Of a stretch of 64,000 bases of DNA, positions 36,895 through 46,050 are shown piece after piece (the stretch's first letter is position 1; the number at the start of each line of letters is the position of its first letter). A program made the position numbers and the translations under genes. Under the pieces are notes generated by a model. That model was given only the letters and a program-made list of their open reading frames with translations, searched no databases and was not told where the DNA came from. This stretch comes from Pseudomonadota bacterium (lineage in GTDB: Bacteria; Pseudomonadota; Gammaproteobacteria; Steroidobacterales; Steroidobacteraceae), in assembly GCA_018241525.1 (NCBI GenBank), contig JAFEDR010000009.1, positions 1 to 64,000 on the forward strand. Direction: 5' to 3'.

Positions 36895-38028
36895 TCAGGT
36901 CGACTTCGCTTGCTCCGTTCGTCGCCCACGGGCCCGTCGCTTCATGGGGACGTCGACGCGTACCTCGGTTCCCCGTGGATGGACCTGGCGCATCGAGACG
37001 GTACCGCGCAGCGCGCGCGCGCGGCCGTGCATCGTACGAAGGCCGATGCCGCCGTTCGCACCGCGACTTGCGTTATCGCAGCCGCAACCGTTGTCGCGGA
37101 CCGAGAGTCCCACGCGGCCGTCGCGAATCGTGAGTTCCACGATGATCTTGGAGGCCCCACCGTGCCGGACAGCATTGCTAATCGCTTCCTGCGCGAACCG
37201 GTAGAGGTGGTGCGCCTGCGTGCCGTTGATGGTGCGCAGCGTGGACGAGGGCCCGCGGTAGGTGCACGCGAGACCGGGCATGGCGGCCTGGCCCTCGGCA
37301 AGCGCCCGCAATGCGCGCCCGAGGTCGCGAAGTGCGCTCCTGCCGCTGAACAGCCGGTGCGACAGTGCGCGACAGGTCACGAATGCCTGTGCGACGAGCT
37401 GGTGCAGCAGGGCCGCGTCGGCGGCAAGGGTGGGGGCCTGCGCGCGCTGGGCGCTGCGCTCGAGGTTGCCGGCGAACAGGCCGATTGCGGTCAGGTCCTG
37501 ACCGAGTCCGTCGTGCAGCTCGGCGGCGAGGCGTTCCCGCTCGCGCCGCGCGGCTCCTCGCGTGGCGGTCGTCCGCGCGCGTGCCACGGCGTGCGTGGAA
37601 CACCGACGCTCGATTGCGCGGGCGCAGGCGGCCCGCAGCATGGGCACGAGCGCAACCGGATCGATGGGCTTCAGGAGATAGCCCAGGGCACCGAGCTCGA
37701 CGGCACTCTGCACGAGCCATTCATCGGCAAACGCGCTGAAGAACATGAACGGCACCTGATGTCGCGTCCAGAGGTGCCTCGCAACCTCGATGCCACTGCC
37801 GTCCGGCAAGCTGTAGTCGAGCACGGCCATGTCGAACGGGAGTCGTGAGGCCAGCTCGAGCGCCTGCCGGGCGTTGGACGCGTGTTGCACGGACAGGCCG
37901 GCGCGTTCGGCGGCATCGGTCAGCATCGAACGGATCAGTGCATCATCCTCGACGATCAGCACGCGGTGGCGTTCCGCCACAGATCCTGCGACGTCCACTG
38001 GTGCTGGGCTGTCGTGCGGAGTTGTCAT
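36895..38028 (-). CDS. Receiver-histidine kinase fusion (N-terminal receiver, HisKA_3 kinase)
   Basis: A 377-residue protein. The receiver comes first (about residues 20-140): VLIVEDDALIRSMLTDA, phospho-acceptor Asp in AVLDYSLPDGSG, and the Lys in GYLLKPIDPVALVP. A HisKA_3 helix follows (RERLAAELHDGLGQDLTAIGLF, about 175), then an HATPase with EAISNAVRHGG, DNGCGCD and GLRTMHGRARAL. The receiver closely resembles those of the two ANTAR proteins nearby. I chose the ATG at 38028, because the frame upstream is Arg/Pro-rich and unlike protein. It is encoded convergent to the globin and divergent from nothing; the GAF kinase gene lies 167 bp upstream on the same strand. Confidence 0.88.
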   Translation of the reverse strand: MTTPHDSPAPVDVAGSVAERHRVLIVEDDALIRSMLTDAAERAGLSVQHASNARQALELASRLPFDMAVLDYSLPDGSGIEVARHLWTRHQVPFMFFSAFADEWLVQSAVELGALGYLLKPIDPVALVPMLRAACARAIERRCSTHAVARARTTATRGAARRERERLAAELHDGLGQDLTAIGLFAGNLERSAQRAQAPTLAADAALLHQLVAQAFVTCRALSHRLFSGRSALRDLGRALRALAEGQAAMPGLACTYRGPSSTLRTINGTQAHHLYRFAQEAISNAVRHGGASKIIVELTIRDGRVGLSVRDNGCGCDNASRGANGGIGLRTMHGRARALRGTVSMRQVHPRGTEVRVDVPMKRRARGRRTEQAKST

Positions 38029-38195
38029 CGGTCGGCAGTGCCGGCGTGGCGCGGATGGCACGGGTGGGATGCGCATGCCCGCGGCGAGATGCGTCGGCGG
38101 GCACGTTCGGCGTGGTCGGGGGTGGCTCGGGCACCCGGGCGTGGCGTTCCCGCTGCTTGCTGGCCCTGGTCGTATGATTCGTGTGGCATGACCGG

Positions 38196-39428
38196 CTACC
38201 GGCTCGCTGACCCGACCTCCCGCCTGGGTCCATCCTTGGTCCGATGCCTCGAGGCCCCGTGCACTTCGAGGACACCGGCCGTTGCCAGCGGAACGCTCAC
38301 GCGAACCGTCGTGCCGCCCGTCGCCGGAGAATCGATCTCGAGCCGACTGCCGATCCGTGCCGCGCGCGCCGACATGCTCACGATGCCGGTCCGGGCGAGC
38401 GCATCGGGTCGCTCGGCCAATCCGACGCCATCGTCGGCGACCTCCATGACCAGCGACTCGGGCTGGATCGCCGCGATGAGTGTCAGCGTCTTCGCCGACG
38501 CGTGACGTACCGTATTGTCGACCGCTTCTTCGGCGATGCGGTAGAGCTGGACCGCCGTCTGGGCATCGACGAGCCGATCGACGGCGGGATTGATCCGGCG
38601 CCGCACCTCGATGCTCGTCTGCGACGCGGTTCGGACCGCGAGGCCGTCGAGTGCCAGGGTCAGGCACAGCTCGCCGGGTCCGAGCGGCGCCAGCGACGCC
38701 GCGAACGCGCGCAATCGGCCGGTTAGCGTGCGGAGGGTCGTCCCGACCCGCTCGAGGTCCGCGGCGATGACGGCATCCGCCGGGTGGAGGCGCGGGACGG
38801 TGTGGGCGAGAAAGAGCGCCGCAGCGGCAAGCTCCTGGGCGACACCCTCGTGGATGTCGACGGCTGCCTTCGCGCGGCGACGGTCCGAGCGGTCGATCAG
38901 CGCCGCGGCGGTCGCGCGCAACCGATCGGCCTCGCCATGGCGTACGACCACGAGCGCGGCCAGTCTGGCGCCGATGCGAAGCGCTGTCGCCTGTTCCCGT
39001 GAGGGCTCACCGGGTGCCGCCCGATACACGGAGAAGACCCCGAGCAGCACCCGGTCGTCGTCAAAGATCGGCGCCGACCAGCAGCTGCCGAACTGGCTGG
39101 AAGCGGCGGCATTCCGACAGCGGGAGAAGCACTTCGGGTCCTTGGGGTTCGCCGTGACGATCGCGCCGTAGGCGGCCGCCGCGGCGCAGGCTCCGAAGCC
39201 CTCGCCGATCGGTTGGCCATCGCAGTTCTCGACGAAAGAATCACCGAGGCTCGGCCCGGCTGCTGCGCGAAGGGTGGCCGTCGTCGGGTCGACCAGCAGG
39301 ATCGAGCACCGCGTGTCCGGTGCAACGCTTTCCGTGTACAAGGCCAGGTCCGCCAGCACGCTCGGCAGCGGCGCGTCGGTTCCAACCCGCGTCAGCACCT
39401 TCGCGAGCAGCGACAGGGATCGATTCAT
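38196..39428 (-). CDS. GAF-domain sensor histidine kinase
   Basis: A 410-residue soluble kinase. The GAF domain spans about residues 15-165 and carries an odd Cys-rich loop, DPKCFSRCRNAAASSQFGSCWSAPI, three Cys within 16 residues, in the place where related GAF kinases have AHGLRACWSTPI. The H-box is changed to RAKAAVDIHEGVAQELA; the His is kept. The HATPase has EEAVDNTVRHASA and DDGVGLAE. The extra cysteines could bind a metal or respond to redox. Its ATG overlaps the stop of the small upstream gene by four bases. Confidence 0.87.
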   Translation of the reverse strand: MNRSLSLLAKVLTRVGTDAPLPSVLADLALYTESVAPDTRCSILLVDPTTATLRAAAGPSLGDSFVENCDGQPIGEGFGACAAAAAYGAIVTANPKDPKCFSRCRNAAASSQFGSCWSAPIFDDDRVLLGVFSVYRAAPGEPSREQATALRIGARLAALVVVRHGEADRLRATAAALIDRSDRRRAKAAVDIHEGVAQELAAAALFLAHTVPRLHPADAVIAADLERVGTTLRTLTGRLRAFAASLAPLGPGELCLTLALDGLAVRTASQTSIEVRRRINPAVDRLVDAQTAVQLYRIAEEAVDNTVRHASAKTLTLIAAIQPESLVMEVADDGVGLAERPDALARTGIVSMSARAARIGSRLEIDSPATGGTTVRVSVPLATAGVLEVHGASRHRTKDGPRREVGSASR

Positions 39429-39757
39429 GGGCTGGGCGCGAGCCGGTCGACGACGAGTGCGTCGGTGCTCGGAGCCTCTGGCGTGACAGGGCGCGGACTC
39501 TGCAACGAGGACGCCAGGTCCCTCAGCTCCTCGGAGCGGCGCAACAAGGCGGCGAAGCGCTTACTGTCGAAGTCGCAGTCGCCGGCGATGGAGCCGAGCA
39601 TCTGGCTCAGGCACGTGAGCGCTTCGGCATGCACCCGCAACGCCTCTACCTGCAGTCTCTCGAGCGCGCCGTTCGGATCGGAGTCGAATTCCTCCGGCCG
39701 CGGAAAGCACCCTGCCTGAGTCAGAACGACGACTTTTTCGGTGTCCCGAGCAACCAT
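39425..39757 (-). CDS. Small protein of unknown function coupled to the GAF kinase
   Basis: A 110-residue soluble, mostly helical protein: a short beta-like start (TEKVVVLTQAGCFPRPEEF), then helices such as LERLQVEALRVHAEALTCLSQML. No family recognised. I use the ATG at 39757; an upstream in-frame start at 39838 would add 27 residues of weak quality. Its stop overlaps the start of the kinase gene (ATGA), strong evidence that it is a real gene acting with that kinase. Confidence 0.6.
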   Translation of the reverse strand: MVARDTEKVVVLTQAGCFPRPEEFDSDPNGALERLQVEALRVHAEALTCLSQMLGSIAGDCDFDSKRFAALLRRSEELRDLASSLQSPRPVTPEAPSTDALVVDRLAPSP

Positions 39758-40281
39758 GCCGGCCCCCAAACCCGCGTGCAATGCACGCGAGCCAGGTCGA
39801 TTCGATGGAAGGGCGGGAAGGGCCCGGTGACGTTGCATCGCACAGGATCGGGTGCGCCGGCAACGAGCAGCCAGAGGGCCGTCGGCGGAGGTGGCGAACG
39901 GCTACGGGAGTATAGACGGCCACGTGACGAAAATCTTGAGGGCTCTTTGCCCACGGTCCGCGTTCCTGCGACCCCGGCAGCAACGGCTGACGCCTGCTCG
40001 CCTCTGTCCAGCGGAATTGCTGAGCATCGGGCGTTGCCCGGCTAGGCAGCCACCGTCACCACTCGAGCGAGGGTGCCCAGACCGAACGTTTACGCTCGAC
40101 GAGGGCTCAGAGCGTTCTCTACGCACACGGGTGAATACGATCGGGGCTCAGGAAATCCGCGCCAGAGCCAAGGATCGCCGCCGAGTCAGGTGGCCGGGTT
40201 GCAAGCGGCGGTCTCCGGCTATCGACTGGAGGGTCAGCGATCCCGCCACGGGCGGCATGCAAGGAGCCGCGCCGACGGCGG
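39758..40281. other. Intergenic region without a supported gene
   Basis: About 520 bp between the small gene leading the GAF-kinase operon and the end of the 1363-codon gene. No frame is convincing. It must hold the leftward promoter of the GAF-kinase operon and the terminator of the large gene, but I cannot place either. Confidence 0.45.
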
Positions 40282-43200
40282 TCAGTGCCCGAAGATCTTT
40301 GCCGCCGCACCAATCCACTGGCCGAGGTTCCCGACCACTTCGGGGAAATAGGCCGACATCACCGCCGCGATCACGATCAGGGCGTAGCCGACAAGCCGGG
40401 GCGTGAGCTCACCGAAGAGGTTGATCTTGCCGGGTGTCGTTCCCCACAGACGGCTCAGAACCGCGTCGCGCTCGAAGCGATAGAGCAAGACGACCGCGAC
40501 CGCGGCGGCACTCGCCACCGCGAAGGAGTCGACGCCGAGCCAGAAGAGCCGTCCCTGGAAGTCGTAGACGAGGTGCGTCAGCAGCAGGATCAGGATCCCG
40601 CCGACGGCGGCGGTGAGCCCCGAAATCACCCGCGTCAGGAGATCGCGCAACACGAACGCCGCCTGGCAAACGACGACGTACTCCATGTCGGCGAGCACGT
40701 CGGCGGCTACCAGCCCTCCGTCGGAGGCGGCGGCAACCGGCCCCCACGCGGCGCGCTTCAGGATTGGCACGTAGCTCGCAGCCGCCTGGTCGAGCGCGAC
40801 CCAGGCTAGGCGTGAGGCGGGCTGCGAGGTCTTGCCGGCGACGGTGGCCTGGTCGAAGTTCTTGCACGCTGCTTCGGACGCCTTGAACGAGCGCCGGCAC
40901 AGCTGCTTCCACGCGTCCTTCGTCGCTCCGCCGGCCGCCACCGGCTTCATGCGCGCCCCGATGTGACGAATCCGATGGAACACCGACTGCAGATCGGTGA
41001 AGGATGCGATCTGGTAGCCGAGCCCCCAGTTGAGCGGCTCGCGCCGGATGTGCTCGAACGTCGGCGTCGCCGGGTGGTGGCCGAGTGACGAGAGCAGTTC
41101 GCGGACCTTGAACCCGATCCGCCAGCTGTAGACCAGCGTGTGCGTGAACGCGGTCAGCGCGCAGGCCGAACCGAGCAAGAGCGCCGCATTGAACGCCCGT
41201 CCCTCGAGCGTGCCGGTATTACCGTACCCCCAGACGAGCGCCACCACGATCAGCAGCAGCGGCCCGACCACGTAGCGGCCGACGGTCATCTGGGCCGAGC
41301 GCAGGACGTCGTCGGCGTTCAGCTGCGCCTGGCGAGCCGCGTACGCGAGCAGCTCGCCGACGCCCACTTCGATCTCCGGCATGCGCAGCAGCTCGATCCG
41401 CCGCACGTTCCACAGCGCCCACCAGATGAGGCCGAGGCCGATGCCGACGGCAACCGAGGTTGGCGAGACGAAGCTGCGTACCAGCGTCAGGCGCTCACCG
41501 AAGAGCGCCGTCTCGACTGGCGACAGCCACAGCTGTGCCGTTCCGTCGAGGCCAGCCGTCGTCACCCAGAGCCCGGCAATGAAGATCGACAGCGCCACGA
41601 CCGTGCCGAACCCGAGCAGCAGCGCGACGCGCCGCAGGCGCCGACCGAACCAGCGCGAGAGTGCGTGGTACTCGCCGGGAACGGCCGCCGCGGCCTCCGG
41701 CCCGGCCCCGGGGACCTTCGGCGCCGCGTGGCTCGGGGCCGAAATCGCGCGACGCCCCTGGCCCACGCGAAACGCGCGCCAGCGCTCCCGGAACCGCCCG
41801 CGCCAAGCGACCAACGTCGCGCGGCTCACGCGCGCGTCGCCGAACGAAGCCACGCCTGCGAGCGCCAGGCCCGCGAGCGCGCACACGGTAGCGGTCAGCT
41901 CCGATGCCGGAACGAGGCGTGGCAGGATCGACCAGCTCGCGACGGCGACGCCGAAGCCGGCGAAGCACAGGGCCCTGAGCCTGCGCCGGGAATCACTGGT
42001 CGAACCGGTCTCGACCGTCGACAGCTGCCGACCGGTCCAGAGCGTGAGCCCGATGCCGAATGCGATGATCAGCGCCTGCGCCGCATGCAGCGCCCCCTCG
42101 GCCCAACCGTAGCGGTCGGCGAGCATGATCAGCAGCATACGCAGCCACAACAGCGTGAGGATCGCGAGCACCGCATCGACCGTGACCACCGACACGCGAT
42201 TCTCGGCAGCCGCATCGTGCAGGCGATTTTCCACGTCGGACGCCTTCTTGGCCTCGGCCGGCGACCCGCCGGCCGACCGGCGGAGCTGATCCTCGAGCGA
42301 GTTCGCGAGCGCCGCGACGCGAGGCACGAGCCAGGCGCGGCGGAGGTAAAGCAATGCCCCGAGCAGGAACGCCATCCCCCAGAGGAAGCGCCAGTGCGAG
42401 TCGAGGAAGTGGGACTGGGCGTGCGCACCTCGGATCGGGTCTGTGCGGAGCGCGGGCCACGTGTAGGCGCTAAGGTAGGTATCCGCCGCCATCGGCACCA
42501 GGGCATCCGGCGTCGCGACGCTGATCCAGATCGGTGGCGTGCAGGAGTTCTCGCGTGCCCCGCACGGCCCGTCGGCCGCGGTGTCGAGCACGCTCTCACC
42601 GATGCCGGCCGGTGTCGCGTAGTCGAGCATCGCCTGCGGCTCATCGAGCAGTGCCAGAAGCCCGTTGAACTCTCCTTCCGCCGCGCCGCTGCCAAATTGC
42701 GTCGGCTGGTGCTGGGCGAGTGCCGGCTGGCTGAGGAGCTGGGTACGCTCGTCGAGACTGTAGGTCGAGGCGATCACCGTACCGCGCACGTAGCCTGACA
42801 CGTCCGGGTGCAGGTAGATCAGGTTCGATTCGATCGCGAACATCAGCACATTCGGCCGATGGCGCGCGATCTGCTGCGCAAGGTAGAGGTGGTCGCGTTT
42901 GTCGGAGGCCAGCACGCCGATCGCGGTCGTGCCCTGGCGCTCGATCGCCTCGAACAGTCCCGACACCATCAGCTCGACCGTCGCCCCGGTCATGTCGGGC
43001 GTGACCTCGGAGACCCGATCGGTGGGCGCCGCGGTATCGGCAAGGTTGAGGGAGGTCTGCGCAGACCCGGGCAGCGTCGCCTGTGGCGCATTGGGCTGCA
43101 AATCGCGCAGTCGCGCGATGTGAATCGGGAACGGCGCGATCTGAGCGCACTTGAAGGCGGTGCCCTCGTTGAGCTCGCCTGCGCGACACTGGTCGCATGC

Positions 43201-44373
43201 ATTCGTTGCGCCCTGCTTGGACAAGGAATCCTTCAGGAACTGCCGCCCCCAGACGGTGCCAGCCTCGACGAGCAGGGTGACGTTCTCGCCGCACTGCCAG
43301 CCGGTATCGGTGCGCCCGAGGAAGCGGGCGAGCGCGAGCATGGTTTCCGGATCGGAGCGAACCAGCGGGCGAAACTGCGTCAATGCCCGCTTGAAAAGCT
43401 CCGAATTCTGCGGACTTGAGGCGCTCGGCGAGACGATATCGATCGAGCTTCCGCCTCCCGGAGCTCCATTTCCCGGCGGGAAGAGCCGGTCGAGCGAGGC
43501 ACGAATCGAGGCGGAGGAGCCGGAGTAGGACGGCCCTAGGATCCGGATCCGCCCCTGCCCCGGTTGCTGCCAACGGCGCGCGAGCGAGAGCGCCGTCTCG
43601 AAAGCGCCAGTATGCACACCGCCGGTCGGCGTCTCGCCGACGAGCAGCACCAGCAGAAACTCGGTCGCCGGCGCGTTGCGCGGGTCAGCAGAGTTGGGGG
43701 TATCGCCGGGTTCAGCCTTGGCATTGCGACGGAACAGCAGCGAGCCCGGCGTCGACTCGTGCGGGCGCGCCTGACGAAAGCGCGCGGGCGGCAGCACCGG
43801 CGGCGCAGCGGCCGGGTCGAGCTCGAGGAGATCGAAGCCGGCCGGCGAGTAGCCGAGGCGTGCCGCGGCGACCTGGATCGCGTCAACCTGACCGTCGAAG
43901 GTCCAGCGCAGTGCGGAGTCCACCCAGTCCGGCACCGTCGCGACCACGATCGTGACGCCAATTCCGCGCTGCGCAAGCTGCGTGCGGACATCCTCGAACA
44001 CCGCGGACTCGCACGGCGCCGCGATCTCCTGCGTACCGAGGTGGCAGTAGCCGTCCTTGCCAACCACGCGGCCCCAGACCGCTGGGACGACATCGGGATC
44101 GCCGCTCGGCGGCGCGACGAACAGCGGTCCGAGGCCGGCTATGATCGAGACGAGCTCGACCGGGCGCAGCAGCGGCGTGGGCGCCAGCATCACCGGCGGA
44201 TGCCCAAGTTTCTCGCCGGTGGAACGCTTCTCGGCATCCGCCGCCGGCGGTGGCGGGTCCCGGCGCGGGCCGGTGAAGACGCTGCCAAGGCCGAGCAGCA
44301 CCGCGACCAGCATCACCATCGACGGCCAGCGCCCGAGCCCGGCGAAGCTCCATGCTTCATTACCGTCTGCCAT
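40282..44373 (-). CDS. 1363-residue membrane protein of unknown family, periplasmic domain plus about 12 TM helices
   Basis: I do not recognise this protein. One N-terminal helix (about residues 16-34) leads into a periplasmic region of about 620 residues. That region has alternating alpha/beta character with segments like type I periplasmic binding folds (FLLVLLVGETPTGGVHTGAFETAL; IGVLASDKRDHLYLAQQIA) and six or more Cys. From about residue 660 there are some 12 hydrophobic helices with soluble loops at about 690-730, 865-920 and 1130-1240, then a short C-terminus. GGAGG precedes the ATG. It starts 33 bp after an OMPLA-type phospholipase gene. A ligand-sensing or transport role in the envelope is inferred; no catalytic motif is visible. 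Confidence 0.8.
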   Translation of the reverse strand: MADGNEAWSFAGLGRWPSMVMLVAVLLGLGSVFTGPRRDPPPPAADAEKRSTGEKLGHPPVMLAPTPLLRPVELVSIIAGLGPLFVAPPSGDPDVVPAVWGRVVGKDGYCHLGTQEIAAPCESAVFEDVRTQLAQRGIGVTIVVATVPDWVDSALRWTFDGQVDAIQVAAARLGYSPAGFDLLELDPAAAPPVLPPARFRQARPHESTPGSLLFRRNAKAEPGDTPNSADPRNAPATEFLLVLLVGETPTGGVHTGAFETALSLARRWQQPGQGRIRILGPSYSGSSASIRASLDRLFPPGNGAPGGGSSIDIVSPSASSPQNSELFKRALTQFRPLVRSDPETMLALARFLGRTDTGWQCGENVTLLVEAGTVWGRQFLKDSLSKQGATNACDQCRAGELNEGTAFKCAQIAPFPIHIARLRDLQPNAPQATLPGSAQTSLNLADTAAPTDRVSEVTPDMTGATVELMVSGLFEAIERQGTTAIGVLASDKRDHLYLAQQIARHRPNVLMFAIESNLIYLHPDVSGYVRGTVIASTYSLDERTQLLSQPALAQHQPTQFGSGAAEGEFNGLLALLDEPQAMLDYATPAGIGESVLDTAADGPCGARENSCTPPIWISVATPDALVPMAADTYLSAYTWPALRTDPIRGAHAQSHFLDSHWRFLWGMAFLLGALLYLRRAWLVPRVAALANSLEDQLRRSAGGSPAEAKKASDVENRLHDAAAENRVSVVTVDAVLAILTLLWLRMLLIMLADRYGWAEGALHAAQALIIAFGIGLTLWTGRQLSTVETGSTSDSRRRLRALCFAGFGVAVASWSILPRLVPASELTATVCALAGLALAGVASFGDARVSRATLVAWRGRFRERWRAFRVGQGRRAISAPSHAAPKVPGAGPEAAAAVPGEYHALSRWFGRRLRRVALLLGFGTVVALSIFIAGLWVTTAGLDGTAQLWLSPVETALFGERLTLVRSFVSPTSVAVGIGLGLIWWALWNVRRIELLRMPEIEVGVGELLAYAARQAQLNADDVLRSAQMTVGRYVVGPLLLIVVALVWGYGNTGTLEGRAFNAALLLGSACALTAFTHTLVYSWRIGFKVRELLSSLGHHPATPTFEHIRREPLNWGLGYQIASFTDLQSVFHRIRHIGARMKPVAAGGATKDAWKQLCRRSFKASEAACKNFDQATVAGKTSQPASRLAWVALDQAAASYVPILKRAAWGPVAAASDGGLVAADVLADMEYVVVCQAAFVLRDLLTRVISGLTAAVGGILILLLTHLVYDFQGRLFWLGVDSFAVASAAAVAVVLLYRFERDAVLSRLWGTTPGKINLFGELTPRLVGYALIVIAAVMSAYFPEVVGNLGQWIGAAAKIFGH

Positions 44374-44406
44374 CGCCTCCCTCCCCTCCGGCCAGATGCG
44401 CGCCGT

Positions 44407-45429
44407 TCAGAAGGCCCCGATCTCGAGTTCGATCCCGTACGCCGACACGCGCCGGTAGTACTGCGCCAGATCACTCAGGTAGCCGTTCTGCGCCCACAGC
44501 ACGATCGGCAACTGCAGCACCTGTAGGCCCGCCTCGACACGCAGGGTGCTGTGGCGGAAGGGATCTTGGTAGCCGGTGGCGTAACGCAGCGCGATCTTCG
44601 CGTCGCCGAAACCGTCCGGGTCCGAGCGGGTCGTCCACTGGAACTTGCCGAGCAGCGCGAGTCCGTCGACTGCCTTGCGCAGCTTGCCGTCGGCCGGACG
44701 CTCCCAGTCGTGCAGCTCCTCGGCGCGTCCTTGCAGCAGGCCTCGCGGCAGGAAGTAGCGCAGCGACGGATAGACCGTCAGCCGATGGCTTTCGTCCGAG
44801 TGCAGCGTGAACTTTGCGTTGACAAAGGCGTAGTCCCAGCCGCGGCTGAGCGCGTCTCGCGCGGCCTCGTCGCCCTGTGAGCGCTGCGCCTCCTGGAATT
44901 GGGCCAGCGAGTCGATCGACTGGCCGTTGGAGTCGTGCGCGTAGCCGAGGGCCCAGTAGTCGTGGCGACCGGCCGGGGCGTGGCCGGCGCTGCCCTCGCC
45001 GTAGGAGGGCAGCGCGTGAAACTCGTCCGCGCGGCGCGCGGGGAGATAGTGCTGCCAGAAGAGCTGCGGGCTGTATTCCTTGCCCACCACGGGCGAGGAG
45101 TGGCGGCTGCCGATGTAGAAGTCCCAGTAGCCAGTGAAGGCGAAGTAGAGCCGGTTCTGGTCACCCCAGAGTCGGCAGGTGCGCTGCGGCGCGAGCGGGA
45201 ACTTCACCGAGATCTTGATGTTGTAGGTGCCGACGTCGTCGCTCTGCTTCATGTAGCCGAAGGCGCTCGGCTCGTAGGACTGCAGCCCGAGCGGGAGCGC
45301 GGGATCGGTCCCGCCGCAGCCTTCATCCGCCGCGGCGTCGGCCGTCAGGGTCGCGGCCGCGAGGCCGACGAGGTGCAGCGCAATGCTTCGAGTCCACGGT
45401 CGGGCCGTGAATCGGCTGGTCTTGATCAT
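44407..45429 (-). CDS. Outer-membrane phospholipase A (OMPLA/PldA) family protein
   Basis: A 340-residue outer-membrane protein with a signal peptide (SIALHLVGLAAATLTADAAA) and a 12-strand-type barrel ending in IELEIGAF. The active-site motif is GYAHDSNGQS (about residues 163-172), matching the catalytic His-x-Ser-Asn-Gly of OMPLA. About 30 residues on, SRGWDY replaces the E. coli SRSWNR, so the third triad residue is Asp rather than Asn, and the loop between is some 20 residues longer. I chose the ATG at 45429, with a G-rich site upstream. It is the first gene of a two-gene operon with the 1363-residue protein. Confidence 0.85.
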   Translation of the reverse strand: MIKTSRFTARPWTRSIALHLVGLAAATLTADAAADEGCGGTDPALPLGLQSYEPSAFGYMKQSDDVGTYNIKISVKFPLAPQRTCRLWGDQNRLYFAFTGYWDFYIGSRHSSPVVGKEYSPQLFWQHYLPARRADEFHALPSYGEGSAGHAPAGRHDYWALGYAHDSNGQSIDSLAQFQEAQRSQGDEAARDALSRGWDYAFVNAKFTLHSDESHRLTVYPSLRYFLPRGLLQGRAEELHDWERPADGKLRKAVDGLALLGKFQWTTRSDPDGFGDAKIALRYATGYQDPFRHSTLRVEAGLQVLQLPIVLWAQNGYLSDLAQYYRRVSAYGIELEIGAF

Positions 45430-45842
45430 GGCAGCCCCCCTGGACACCCCGCCGGCGAGGCCCTCGCGACCGTCGCCTCGGAGGACGCACTGGCCGGCAA
45501 CCCGTCGTAGGCCGCACGTCGCGCCCTCGTTCTTTGAATGTGATGCGACGCACCAACGCCGCCCGGCACCGCGCCTCCCCTCTGCCTACCTGTCGGGATG
45601 GCCGGGAGGATCCCACGGCGCCACGTTCAGTTGACGTGGCAGGAAGGTCGCACTCGGCACTGAAGCGCGCGCTATCGTGCACCCCAGTCAGCCCGTGGCA
45701 GCAAGAATCGCTAATCCGCCCGGTCCACGAGCAAAAAGAACCGGCAGGCGCCCGCTGCAGAGCGAACCGGGACAGTGACGTGATCCATCCGGGTTCGGAT
45801 ACCCATCCGGACCGTCACGTATCACGCCGGCCGAGGCTGGCA
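45430..45842. other. Divergent intergenic region without a supported gene
   Basis: About 410 bp between the leftward OMPLA gene and the rightward ribbon-helix-helix gene. No coding frame is convincing. It should contain the promoter of the OMPLA/large membrane protein operon, but no consensus boxes stand out. Confidence 0.45.
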
Positions 45843-45875
45843 TTGACCGAGCTAATATGAGCCGCTAATATTAGC
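45843..45875 (+). promoter_or_regulatory. Promoter and operator of the ribbon-helix-helix gene
   Basis: TTGACC (45843-45848), a 17-bp spacer and TAATAT (45866-45871) form a promoter. A perfect 12-bp palindrome GCTAATATTAGC (45864-45875) covers the -10 box and ends one base before the ATG. A further copy of its left half, GCTAATAT, lies at 45851-45858. Ribbon-helix-helix dimers bind such repeated half sites, so autorepression is likely. Confidence 0.65.
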
Positions 45876-45876
45876 C

Positions 45877-46050
45877 ATGGGCCGTACGTTACGAAAGCAG
45901 GTCGCGCTGTACCTGGATGACGTGCATATCGTGCTGCTCGACAAGCTGGCGAAGTCGACGGGTCGCACGAAGCAGGATCTTCTCCGCGAGGCGGTCAACT
46001 CGCTGCTGGTCGAATATCGACCGTTCGTCGAGCGAAAGCGCAAATCCTGA
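45877..46050 (+). CDS. Ribbon-helix-helix DNA-binding protein, orphan antitoxin-like
   Basis: A 57-residue protein with the compact RHH pattern. A basic beta strand (LRKQVALYLDDVHIVLLDKL) is followed by two helices with the T-G-R-T-K-Q-D-L-L-R-E-A-V turn typical of CopG/ParD-like antitoxins. A basic tail ends the protein. The promoter carries a palindrome that it probably binds. No toxin gene of a known family follows: the next 480 bp have no convincing frame. It may be an orphan regulator or the survivor of a decayed toxin-antitoxin pair. Confidence 0.75.
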   Translation: MGRTLRKQVALYLDDVHIVLLDKLAKSTGRTKQDLLREAVNSLLVEYRPFVERKRKS

